Positions 1 through 5,923 of a stretch of 8,192 bases of DNA are shown here, in pieces. The DNA comes from Myxococcales bacterium (GTDB taxonomy: Bacteria; Myxococcota_A; Polyangia; Polyangiales; Houyiibacteriaceae). Location: assembly GCA_013002645.1 (NCBI GenBank), contig JABDJF010000439.1:1-8192 (forward strand), given 5' to 3'. Position numbers and translations under genes: made by a program. Numbering within the stretch: the stretch's first letter is position 1; each line of letters starts with the position of its first letter. The notes beneath the pieces were generated by a model. The model saw only the letters and a list, made by a program, of their open reading frames with translations, ran no database searches and had not been told where the DNA came from.

Positions 1-2
1 CC

Positions 3-2276
3 CTGACCGACAACGGCAACATGTTCGGCGCCGTGCAGCTGGTGCGCGCGTGCGAGAAGACCAAGGTCAAGCCGATCCTCGGCTGCGAGGTGAGCTTCAC
101 GTCCGGCGATCGCCGCGACCCGAACAACCACGAGCTTCATCACTTGCTGCTGCTCGCCAGCTCCCAGGAGGGCTACCAGAACCTGGTGCGCTTGGTGAGC
201 GCCGGCTGGGTCGATGGCATGGCGGTTCATGATGAGCCGCGCATCGACTTCGAGGTGCTTCACAAGCACAGCAAGGGCGTAGTCGGCATGAGCGCCTGCA
301 TGGGCGGTCACGTCGCGCAGGAGATCCTGAACAAGGGCCCCGACGTCGGGCGTGAAGCGATTGTGAAGCTGCGCGATTCGTTCGACCCTGGCTACTTCTT
401 CATCGAGATTCAGGACCACGGCTTTCCTGAGAACCGGCCGCTCAACCAGGTTCTCGGCCAGCTTGCCAAGGAGCTCGATCTGCCCCTGGTGGGCACGAAC
501 GACTGTCACTATCTCGAGCGTCAGTCGGCCCACGCGCAGTTGGTGCTTCAGTGCATCGGCGCCGGGCGCAGCGTTCGCGAAATGGAAGCGGTCCACCACC
601 ACTCCTCCGAGCTCTACCTCAAGACGCCCGAACAGATGCTCAACCTCTTCGCCCACATCCCCGACGCGGCGAAGAACACGCTTTTGATCGCGGAAATGTG
701 CGCCGGGCAGGCCACGCCACTCGGCGATCCGAGGTTGCCGCGGTTTGCGGTGCCAGGCGGCGCGAGCGAGGAAGACTACCTAGGCGCGCTCTCGGTTGCA
801 GGCCTCGGCCGGCGCCTGAAGGAAATGCGGGAGCGCGGCGAGACCGTCGAAGACGGCTCCTATCACAGCCGGCTCGAGCTCGAGCTCGACGTCATCTTGA
901 AGATGGGGTTCGCCGGCTACTTCTTGATCGTCCAGGACTTCATCAACTGGGCGAAAGACAACGGCGTTCCCGTTGGGCCAGGGCGTGGCTCCGGTGCGGG
1001 TTCGCTCGTGGCCTGGGCGCTCCGCATCACCGACCTGAACCCGATCACGCACGGGCTTCTCTTCGAACGGTTCCTCAACCCGGAGCGCGTCTCGATGCCG
1101 GACTTCGACATCGACTTCTGCATGGATCAGCGCGACCGCGTCATTCAATACGTTCGGGGCAAGTACGGCCAGGCGAGCGTCGGGCAAATTGCAACCTTCC
1201 ATCAGCTCAAGAGCCGGAGCGTGGTCCGCGACGTCGGGCGCGTCATGGGCATGACGCCGGGCGAAGCCGGCTTGATCGCCACGATGATTCCGGAACCGGT
1301 AGGCGGGAAGAGCGTTGCGATCGGCGACGCGCTCGCGCAGGAGGCACGGCTCAAGACCGCTTACGAACAGGATAGCCAGGCCCACGAGCTGCTCGACACG
1401 GCGCAAGCGCTCGAGAACCTGACCCGGCACGCGGGCATGCACGCGGCGGGGGTCGTGATCAGCGAGGGCCCGATCTGGGATCACGTTCCGGTCTTTTGTC
1501 CCGAAAAAGACGTCTACGTCACGCAGTACCACAAGGACGACGTCGAAGCGGCGGGGCTGGTGAAGTTCGATTTTCTCGGACTTCGGACACTCACCGTCAT
1601 CGACGTTGCGACCAGGCTGATCGACCGGCGCCCCGATCGCCAGGACGCGCCGTTCCGGATCGACCAGATTCCAATGGACGACGACGCAACCTATGCGTTG
1701 CTGCAGTCGGGCGAAACCACCAACGTGTTTCAGCTCGAATCGAGCGGCATGCAGAACTTGTTCAAGCAGCTCCGTCCCGACCGGTTCGACGACATCGTGG
1801 CGGCCGTGGCGCTCTACCGCCCTGGCCCGATGGGCGCGCAGATGGACAAGGACTTCGTCCATCGCAAGCACGGCAGGCAGCAGGTTCAATACCCCCACCC
1901 GTCGCTCGAAGGCATCCTGGAGGAGACGCGCGGCGTCATCGTCTACCAGGAGCAGGTCATGCAGATCGCCCAGGAGATGGCCGGGTACTCGCTCGGCGGC
2001 GCCGATCTCTTGCGGCGGGCCATGGGCAAAAAGAAGGCCTCCGAGATGGACAAGCAGAAGGCCATCTTCATCGAAGGCGCAACCGAGCGCGGGCACACGC
2101 GGGAAAAGGCAGAAGAAGTTTTCGACCTCATGGCCTACTTCGCCGGCTACGGATTCAACAAGAGTCACTCGGCGGCGTACGCGCTCATCACCTATCAAAC
2201 GGCCTACCTCAAGTCGCACTACCCGGTCGAGTTCACCTGCGCGACCCTGACGGCCGACAAGGAGAAGATCGACTAG
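3..2276 (+). CDS. dnaE: DNA polymerase III alpha subunit, PHP-polymerase part (5' partial, ends at in-frame TAG)
   Basis: Replicative DNA polymerase catalytic subunit. The frame is open from base 3, and by comparison with E. coli DnaE only the first few dozen residues lie outside; the ATG at 21 is internal. Counting that Met as 1, the PHP domain spans about 1-250 and keeps metal-type residues: GCE (E23), HH (40-41), C93 in SACMGG, and NDCHY (D161, H163). E. coli has lost this last motif (TNDVRF), so metal-dependent PHP proofreading is plausible here. The polymerase core follows: GPGRGSGAGS near 318-327, catalytic PDFDID (D361, D363), third aspartate in VKFDFLG (D517), and YGFNKSHSAAY near 710-720. 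Translation stops at TAG 2274-2276, inside a conserved stretch equivalent to E. coli MDNTEKVVGLV; the stop takes the place of that K. The reading frame continues directly into the C-terminal part. Family assignment is certain; whether the gene is functional is not. Confidence 0.97.
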   Translation: MTDNGNMFGAVQLVRACEKTKVKPILGCEVSFTSGDRRDPNNHELHHLLLLASSQEGYQNLVRLVSAGWVDGMAVHDEPRIDFEVLHKHSKGVVGMSACMGGHVAQEILNKGPDVGREAIVKLRDSFDPGYFFIEIQDHGFPENRPLNQVLGQLAKELDLPLVGTNDCHYLERQSAHAQLVLQCIGAGRSVREMEAVHHHSSELYLKTPEQMLNLFAHIPDAAKNTLLIAEMCAGQATPLGDPRLPRFAVPGGASEEDYLGALSVAGLGRRLKEMRERGETVEDGSYHSRLELELDVILKMGFAGYFLIVQDFINWAKDNGVPVGPGRGSGAGSLVAWALRITDLNPITHGLLFERFLNPERVSMPDFDIDFCMDQRDRVIQYVRGKYGQASVGQIATFHQLKSRSVVRDVGRVMGMTPGEAGLIATMIPEPVGGKSVAIGDALAQEARLKTAYEQDSQAHELLDTAQALENLTRHAGMHAAGVVISEGPIWDHVPVFCPEKDVYVTQYHKDDVEAAGLVKFDFLGLRTLTVIDVATRLIDRRPDRQDAPFRIDQIPMDDDATYALLQSGETTNVFQLESSGMQNLFKQLRPDRFDDIVAAVALYRPGPMGAQMDKDFVHRKHGRQQVQYPHPSLEGILEETRGVIVYQEQVMQIAQEMAGYSLGGADLLRRAMGKKKASEMDKQKAIFIEGATERGHTREKAEEVFDLMAYFAGYGFNKSHSAAYALITYQTAYLKSHYPVEFTCATLTADKEKID
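2274..2276 (+). other. In-frame amber codon interrupting dnaE
   Basis: The codons read GAG AAG ATC GAC TAG GTC GTG CGC, giving EKID*VVR, with the same frame open for hundreds of codons on either side. Aligned from memory with E. coli DnaE (NTEKVVGLV), the stop sits at a lysine position, so one base change (AAG to TAG) would explain it. There is no frameshift, deletion or inserted sequence around it. An AAGGAG at 2259-2264 lies 15 bases before GTG 2280 and could in principle allow re-initiation. A real nonsense mutation, a sequencing error and stop-codon readthrough cannot be told apart from the sequence alone. Confidence 0.95.
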
Positions 2277-2279
2277 GTC

Positions 2280-3518
2280 GTGCGCACGGTTGCCGAGGCG
2301 CGGTCGATGGGCATCACGGTCTTGCCGCCCGATGTCAACGAATCCGAAATCGAGTTCACCGTCGTCTACACCCCCGACGACGCGCAGGATGTCGTGCGCC
2401 TTCGGCACAAGCCGGTTTGCCACGACGGCGACGTCCACGACCCGATGGGGCCGAAGATCCGCTTTGGGCTGGGCGCGATCAAGGGCGTGGGCACAGGGGC
2501 CGTCGAAGCGATTCTCGAAGCCCGCCAAGGCGAGCCTGACGAAGAAGGCGGCCGAGCCACCGAACGACCCTTCGTCGACCTTTTTGATTTCTGCGCGCGG
2601 GTCGACCTGAGGCGGGTGAACAAGAGCGTGATTGAAGCGCTCGTGCAGTGCGGGGCGTTCGATACGGTCCACCACGCCATCGACGTGCATCGCTCGCAGT
2701 CTTTCGTCGCCATCGAATCGGCGATCGAGCGGGGCAAGCGCATCCAAGCCGAGCGGTCCAGCGGCCAAGAGAGCCTGTTCGGACTGATGGGCGGCGAAGA
2801 AGAGGGACAGGTCTATGAGCACCCCGGCGGAAGTTTCCCCGTGCTCGACCCCTGGGACTCGCGCGACCAGCTCTCTCGAGAGAAGGGCACGCTGGGCTTT
2901 TACGTTTCCGGGCATCCGCTCGACCGGTACCGAGGCGAGCTTCTTCGCTTCTGCGATGCAACGACTGAGAGCGCAGCCCAACTCGCCAACAACCGGTCGA
3001 TCACGGTCGGCGGCACCGTCGAAGGGTACCGCGAGCGCCGAACCAAGATGGGCCACACGATGGCGTTCTTCCACATCGAAGACGCGCTCGGCCGCGTCGA
3101 GGTGATCGTGCGCCCAAAGCCACTCGAGAAGGAAGGCATCCGCGAAGCGCTGCAGTCGGGCGAGCCGGTTTTGCTCGGTGGTCGCGTCAAGCACGAACAG
3201 GACCGGAACGACGAAAGCGCCGCGCCGGAAGCCAAGATCCTCCTCGAAGAGGCCACCCTGCTGAGCGAAGCCCTTCAAGAGCGCACCAAAGCGATTACGG
3301 TTCGCCTCACCGTCGAGACGATCGACCGAACGAAGCTCGACTCCCTCCGCTCGATGCTCGAACGATTCCCCGGGCCCTGCCCCGTCACCCTCGAGCTCGA
3401 CTCGCCAGGCGACTGGCGCGTCAACCTCGCCGAGACCGGCCTCTTCGTCGACCCAAGCGACGCGCTGCTGATGGGCCTCGAGCGGCTCTTCGGCACCAAA
3501 GTCTGCGAGCTGCACTAG
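2280..3518 (+). CDS. dnaE: DNA polymerase III alpha subunit, clamp-binding/OB-fold part (downstream of in-frame TAG)
   Basis: C-terminal third of DnaE, in the same frame as the upstream part. GTG 2280 is only the first possible restart; homologous sequence begins at GTC 2277. Counting that GTG as 1: the end of the fingers domain with VLPPDVNESE (14-23), FGLGAIKGVG (62-71), and a helix-hairpin-helix-like VNKSVIEALVQCGAFD (113-128). QESLF follows at 163-167 and corresponds to the internal beta-clamp-binding motif (QADMF in E. coli). Next come EKGTLGFYVSGHPL (201-214), an OB-fold from ITVGGTVEGY at 241 to about 330, and the usual C-terminal tail. Together with the upstream part and the missing N-terminus the length would be about 1,200 residues, normal for DnaE1. 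No domain is missing and the sequence shows no decay, which argues for a very recent mutation or an error. If translated separately it would lack polymerase activity but keep the clamp and DNA contacts. Confidence 0.95.
   Translation: MRTVAEARSMGITVLPPDVNESEIEFTVVYTPDDAQDVVRLRHKPVCHDGDVHDPMGPKIRFGLGAIKGVGTGAVEAILEARQGEPDEEGGRATERPFVDLFDFCARVDLRRVNKSVIEALVQCGAFDTVHHAIDVHRSQSFVAIESAIERGKRIQAERSSGQESLFGLMGGEEEGQVYEHPGGSFPVLDPWDSRDQLSREKGTLGFYVSGHPLDRYRGELLRFCDATTESAAQLANNRSITVGGTVEGYRERRTKMGHTMAFFHIEDALGRVEVIVRPKPLEKEGIREALQSGEPVLLGGRVKHEQDRNDESAAPEAKILLEEATLLSEALQERTKAITVRLTVETIDRTKLDSLRSMLERFPGPCPVTLELDSPGDWRVNLAETGLFVDPSDALLMGLERLFGTKVCELH
2766..2780 (+). other. Internal beta-clamp-binding motif of DnaE (QESLF)
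   Basis: Codons CAA GAG AGC CTG TTC encode QESLF, followed by GL. This fits the bacterial clamp-binding consensus (QxxLF type) and lies where E. coli DnaE has QADMF. In the cell this pentapeptide docks into the hydrophobic pocket of the sliding clamp and gives processivity. It lies in the part downstream of the amber codon, so a truncated polymerase would lose it. Confidence 0.75.
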
Positions 3519-3521
3519 CCC

Positions 3522-4199
3522 GTGCTTCCTGTCCCGGAGCCGCTGTCGGATCAGGAGTTGCTGGCGCGCGCCCGAGACATCGCCGGACTCACGCTGGGGG
3601 AGCTAGGGGCGCGCGTCGGGGTCGAAGTGCCGAGTGAGTCAATGCGCGGCAAGGGAGTCGCGGGTCAGATTCTCGAAAAGGCGCTGGGCGCGACGGCGGG
3701 CTCTCGGTCGGAGCCGGATTTCGTCGATCTCGGAATCGAGCTAAAAACCATTCCGCTCGATGCGCGCGGCAAACCGAAGGAGTCGACGTTCGTTTGCTCG
3801 ATCTCGCTCGCTACGATGGCTGATACCGATTGGGAGGGAAGCACGGTCCTCAAGAAGCTGTCCAACGTCCTGTTCGTTCCCGTGGAAGCCGCTTCGGAGA
3901 CGCCGCTCCGCAATCGACGAGTTGGCCGATCGTACCTCTGGGCGCCCGACCAAGAGGAGGAGACGCTCCTGCGGACGGATTGGGAGCGGCTTGCCGACAC
4001 GATCGCCAGGGGCGACGTGGAGCGAATCACGGGTCACCTTGGTCAGGTCCTGCAAGTTCGCCCGAAGGCCCCACACGGACGGAGCCGCCGGCGCGCGCCC
4101 GACGAGGAAGGCGCCGTGCAATGGACGATGCCCCGCGGGTTCTACTTGCGCCCAGCATTCACCGGCGCGGTGCTCGCACGGCTACGCGCGGTAGATTGA
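3522..4199 (+). CDS. mutH: DNA mismatch repair endonuclease MutH
   Basis: Strand-discriminating endonuclease that nicks the unmethylated strand at hemimethylated GATC sites after MutS/MutL activation. The 225 residues closely match E. coli MutH (229 aa) along the whole length: LTLGELGARVG (23-33), GQILEKALGATAGS (48-61), DFVDLGIELKTIP (66-78), ESTFVCSISL (87-96), RRVGRSYLWAPDQEEE (132-147), DVERITGHLGQVLQVRPKA (165-183) and PRGFYLRPAFT (204-214). The DX(n)EXK nuclease residues are present as D66, E73 and K75, with E52 matching E. coli E56. This is the MutH size class, not the much larger Sau3AI relatives. The GTG start lies three bases after the dnaE stop and gives the expected N-terminus; no strong Shine-Dalgarno is visible, so coupling to dnaE translation is likely. 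MutH is classically gammaproteobacterial, so finding it beside this dnaE is unusual. Confidence 0.95.
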   Translation: MLPVPEPLSDQELLARARDIAGLTLGELGARVGVEVPSESMRGKGVAGQILEKALGATAGSRSEPDFVDLGIELKTIPLDARGKPKESTFVCSISLATMADTDWEGSTVLKKLSNVLFVPVEAASETPLRNRRVGRSYLWAPDQEEETLLRTDWERLADTIARGDVERITGHLGQVLQVRPKAPHGRSRRRAPDEEGAVQWTMPRGFYLRPAFTGAVLARLRAVD

Positions 4200-4220
4200 A
4201 ACGCAGCAAACGCTTGTTCT

Positions 4221-5306
4221 TCAGACGAAGGGCGACGGGGGTGGCGGGCTGCTGCTCCGATGGCGAGCGACGTCTGGCGGCAGCTCGTAGACGCGAGAGA
4301 TGTCGTCCCAAAGCGTGGCGCCCGGCTCGATGGCGTTCTTTCCGGTGTATGGCGAAGCCGCGGCCAGCGCGCGCGAAACAAAAGGCCGGAACGGCGACAA
4401 GGCGACCTTGCGAACCCGAGAGCGACTCCGGAGCTCGTCCATGTAGGCCGCCCGCGAGATGCGCTGGAAGCCGAGCATCTGCTCGCTGTACTTCTCGTCC
4501 ATCCAGCATTCGTAAAACCAGCCGTCCCTAGTCGAGAGCTCGGGGCTCGGACGAAACGCCTTTTCTGGAGGCATGGCCATGCCGATCGCGCCAAACACCT
4601 CTCCCCGCAGCTGGCGCGCGGTGACTTTCCAAGATTGGTCGCCGCCGATCAGTAACAGATGGCCGTCCGGCTGCTGCGCGGCGGCGGAAGCGATGGCGCG
4701 CGCAGCATCTCTCACGTCGACGCCGTGCTCGGGCTGATCGAGCGACACCATGAATACGAAGGGCCGATAGCTCGGGTGATCGGGCATCAGATTGCGGAGA
4801 TCCATGACGGCGCCGAGCCGCAACGAGCACTGCCGGAGTCCAGAATGGCGAAGCCAACTCTCGCCGGTGAGCTTTTGCAGGCCGTAGTTGTCGTCGGGCG
4901 AGCAGGGATCGGTCGAGCGACGCACCGGGTTCTCCGGTGAGCAAGGCCCAAACGCCGCATAGCTCGACACGAAGACGAAGAACGCATCCGGCGCATGCCG
5001 CTTTGTCGCAAAGATCAGGTGCTCCGTGCCACCGAGGTTCACCGCCTCAGCGAGCTCGGGCTCCGCATACGAAACCGGCGCCACGATCGCGGCGCAGTGC
5101 ACCACGACGTCGGGCTTCACGCGGGCGACCAGCCTAGTGACCGCACTGGCATCGGTGAGATCGCATTCCTCGAAGCGAATGTCGGTCGGGATCCCGTCCG
5201 ACCGAACGTCGGTCGCAACGACTTCCATCCCCCGCCGGGACAGCGCCCCGATCGCATAACTGCCGACCTTGCCCGCGGCCCCCGTCAGAAGTGCGGTCTT
5301 ACTCAT
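4221..5306 (-). CDS. NAD-dependent epimerase/dehydratase, extended SDR family
   Basis: A 361-residue Rossmann-fold oxidoreductase of the extended short-chain dehydrogenase type, probably acting on a nucleotide sugar or related hydroxy/keto substrate; the substrate cannot be read from the sequence. Visible motifs are TGAAGKVG (8-15) for the dinucleotide, the acidic D33 after strand 2 that favours NAD over NADP, CDLTD (48-52), VFVSSYAAFG (111-120) with the active-site serine, and YGLQK (141-145), the catalytic YxxxK. The C-terminal half is divergent and ends in a proline/serine-rich tail. The start at 5306 was chosen because SKTALLTGAAG is a typical N-terminus and GGAGAAGG stands a few bases before ATG; the frame runs open further upstream to 5387, but those codons look like leader. 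It converges on mutH with a 21-bp gap and no obvious terminator, so it is probably a single-gene unit. Confidence 0.85.
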   Translation of the reverse strand: MSKTALLTGAAGKVGSYAIGALSRRGMEVVATDVRSDGIPTDIRFEECDLTDASAVTRLVARVKPDVVVHCAAIVAPVSYAEPELAEAVNLGGTEHLIFATKRHAPDAFFVFVSSYAAFGPCSPENPVRRSTDPCSPDDNYGLQKLTGESWLRHSGLRQCSLRLGAVMDLRNLMPDHPSYRPFVFMVSLDQPEHGVDVRDAARAIASAAAQQPDGHLLLIGGDQSWKVTARQLRGEVFGAIGMAMPPEKAFRPSPELSTRDGWFYECWMDEKYSEQMLGFQRISRAAYMDELRSRSRVRKVALSPFRPFVSRALAAASPYTGKNAIEPGATLWDDISRVYELPPDVARHRSSSPPPPSPFV

Positions 5307-5349
5307 GGTCCTTCTCCCGGCACGAAGCCGGCACGGAAAGCTTCCCCAT

Positions 5350-5377
5350 TGCCTGGGCGTCCTAGGGGGACCAGGCA
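5350..5377. promoter_or_regulatory. Concentric inverted repeat upstream of the SDR gene and tRNA remnant
   Basis: TGCCTGG at 5350-5356 and CCAGGCA at 5371-5377 are perfect 7-bp arms. The palindrome CCTAGG (5361-5366) sits exactly at their shared centre, 5363.5. The site lies in the 131-bp divergent spacer, 44 bp before the SDR start codon and directly beside a TTGACA (5381-5386). Nested symmetry around one centre is typical of an operator bound by a dimer or tetramer. No regulator can be named. Confidence 0.4.
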
Positions 5378-5393
5378 CCTTTGACAAGCTGAC

Positions 5394-5421
5394 TTGACCC
5401 AGGAAATCGGCATGTTATTCA
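5394..5421 (+). promoter_or_regulatory. Probable promoter of the tRNA-Lys gene
   Basis: TTGACC (5394-5399) and a weak TATTCA (5416-5421), 16 bp apart, stand just before the tRNA 5' end at 5438. The bases after the -10 (GCCCCGGGC) form a GC-rich discriminator, as seen in stable-RNA promoters. A perfect TTGACA at 5381-5386 is an alternative -35 but has no good -10 at the right distance. The -10 is poor, so confidence is limited. Confidence 0.4.
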
Positions 5422-5437
5422 GCCCCGGGCCTTCGTC

Positions 5438-5480
5438 GGGCTGTTAGCTCAGTTGGTAGAGCAGCGGACTTTTAATCCGC
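5438..5480 (+). pseudogene. 5' half of a tRNA-Lys(UUU) gene, 3' half lost
   Basis: The sequence gives the 5' acceptor strand GGGCTGT, TA, a perfect D stem (GCTC/GAGC) around the loop AGTTGGTA, and a perfect anticodon stem (GCGGA/TCCGC) with loop CTTTTAA, so the anticodon is TTT (Lys). After 5480 the fold fails. A normal gene would continue with a 5-base variable loop, a T stem-loop with TTCRA, and ACAGCCC to close the acceptor, and none of these follow. GGTTTATTCAATCC at 5501-5514 faintly resembles a T arm but does not pair. The break is just after the anticodon arm, a common crossover region for tRNA-targeting integrases, so insertion or imprecise excision is a reasonable inference. It cannot mature into a normal tRNA unless processing is very unusual. 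Confidence 0.7.
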
Positions 5481-5503
5481 AGCAAGAGGCTCCCGTAGCA
5501 GGT

Positions 5504-5728
5504 TTATTCAATCCTTTCGCGGCAGCGCGGAGTCAGCGGCGGCCACAGAACGCCCTCGAATGACGCTTTCGGCACACGGTGTGCCACTCGTGCGCCGTGA
5601 GTTTCGCCGATGCGTATCTCCGCAAGCAACGCAGCGGTGTGCAGCACCACGGCGAGACCTTCCGGGGTTCCAAACACCCGTGGGTCGCTCACATTTCGAC
5701 TGCTCTCTGATCGACGTTTGTTATTCAT
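5504..5728 (-). CDS. Small hypothetical protein (74 aa)
   Basis: I do not recognise this ORF. Support for it being translated is the start region: GGAGAGGAAC stands about eight bases before ATG, and the first codons (AAT AAC AAA CGT) are A-rich, as at many real starts. The product is basic at the N-terminus (MNNKRR), then has a mildly hydrophobic helix-like stretch near 26-40 (LAVVLHTAALLAEIR); there is no signal peptide, metal site or known motif. Codon use is mixed and less GC-biased than dnaE. It ends 24 bases from the broken tRNA and contains one copy of the palindromic 25-bp repeat, which suggests either a decayed accessory gene or chance. An orphan gene carried in by a lost element is also possible. 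Confidence 0.3.
   Translation of the reverse strand: MNNKRRSESSRNVSDPRVFGTPEGLAVVLHTAALLAEIRIGETHGARVAHRVPKASFEGVLWPPLTPRCRERIE
5571..5595. repeat. 25-bp direct repeat with palindromic core, copy 1
   Basis: The first 15 bases, GGCACACGGTGTGCC, are 7-bp arms around one central G; ACTCGTGCGC follows. All 25 bases recur at 5817-5841 in the same orientation. It lies inside the small 74-aa ORF but in a different reading context from copy 2, so the identity is at DNA level, not protein level. No T run follows, so it is not a standard terminator. Confidence 0.8.
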
Positions 5729-5816
5729 ATCAAAAGTTCCTCTCCACTACCCTGTTATCGGTTTTGGGCCCTGAAAAGTTGCGCGGGGTCTCGCGGGGAG
5801 CTCACGACGCTGGGGT

Positions 5817-5841
5817 GGCACACGGTGTGCCACTCGTGCGC
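5817..5841. repeat. 25-bp direct repeat with palindromic core, copy 2
   Basis: Identical to 5571-5595 over 25 bases, 246 bp apart start to start. Here the palindrome extends to 8-bp arms because T (5816) and A (5832) flank it. Sequence outside the 25 bases does not match copy 1. The copy lies in DNA without a convincing gene, about 80 bp after the stop of the methyltransferase, which is on the minus strand. It could be a protein-binding site, a recombination site or a small dispersed element. Confidence 0.8.
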
Positions 5842-5923
5842 ACCGGCCCCGCTAGGCGGACACCGTGGCGAGCACCAGGACGGCGAGGGCGTGCGGAATG
5901 ACTGCTCCGGTTCCAAGCAGTGG

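Larger units (their letters stand above)
5481..5923. other. Gene-poor stretch between broken tRNA and methyltransferase
   Basis: About 440 bases with no recognisable protein family. It holds one small minus-strand ORF (5504-5728) and two exact 25-bp repeat copies (5571 and 5817). No integrase, transposase, terminal inverted repeats or terminator with a T run is visible. Its position directly after a truncated tRNA suggests the scar of a lost integrated element, but that is inference. Confidence 0.5.

Noticed and set aside
868..892. Tandem GAGCTC-like repeat
   Set aside because: It encodes the LELELD stretch of DnaE in the polymerase domain; simple coding repetition of Glu-Leu codons.
2140..2300. 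Split intein at the dnaE break
   Set aside because: No intein N-terminal Cys/Ser block or C-terminal HN motif is present; DnaE sequence runs directly up to and directly after the stop.
2872..2883. Palindrome TCTCTCGAGAGA as a regulatory site
   Set aside because: It lies inside conserved dnaE codons (QLSREKGTLG) with no promoter context; chance within coding sequence.
780..3515. Very long minus-strand open frame (911 codons) antisense to dnaE
   Set aside because: It lies wholly over conserved dnaE codons; long antisense frames are expected in GC-rich genes with G/C third positions. The translation shows no domain and is unusually rich in H, D, V and R, as such shadows are.
3522..4199. Type II restriction endonuclease (Sau3AI-like) instead of MutH
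   Set aside because: Length (225 aa) and end-to-end similarity match MutH; there is no second domain and no adjacent methyltransferase specific for GATC.
4200..4220. Bidirectional terminator between mutH and the SDR gene
   Set aside because: The 21-bp gap has no GC stem followed by a T run on either strand.
5438..5480. The tRNA remnant as a suppressor reading the dnaE TAG
   Set aside because: Its anticodon is TTT, which reads AAA/AAG, not UAG, and the tRNA lacks its 3' half. The coincidence that the stop replaces a lysine codon is not evidence of suppression.
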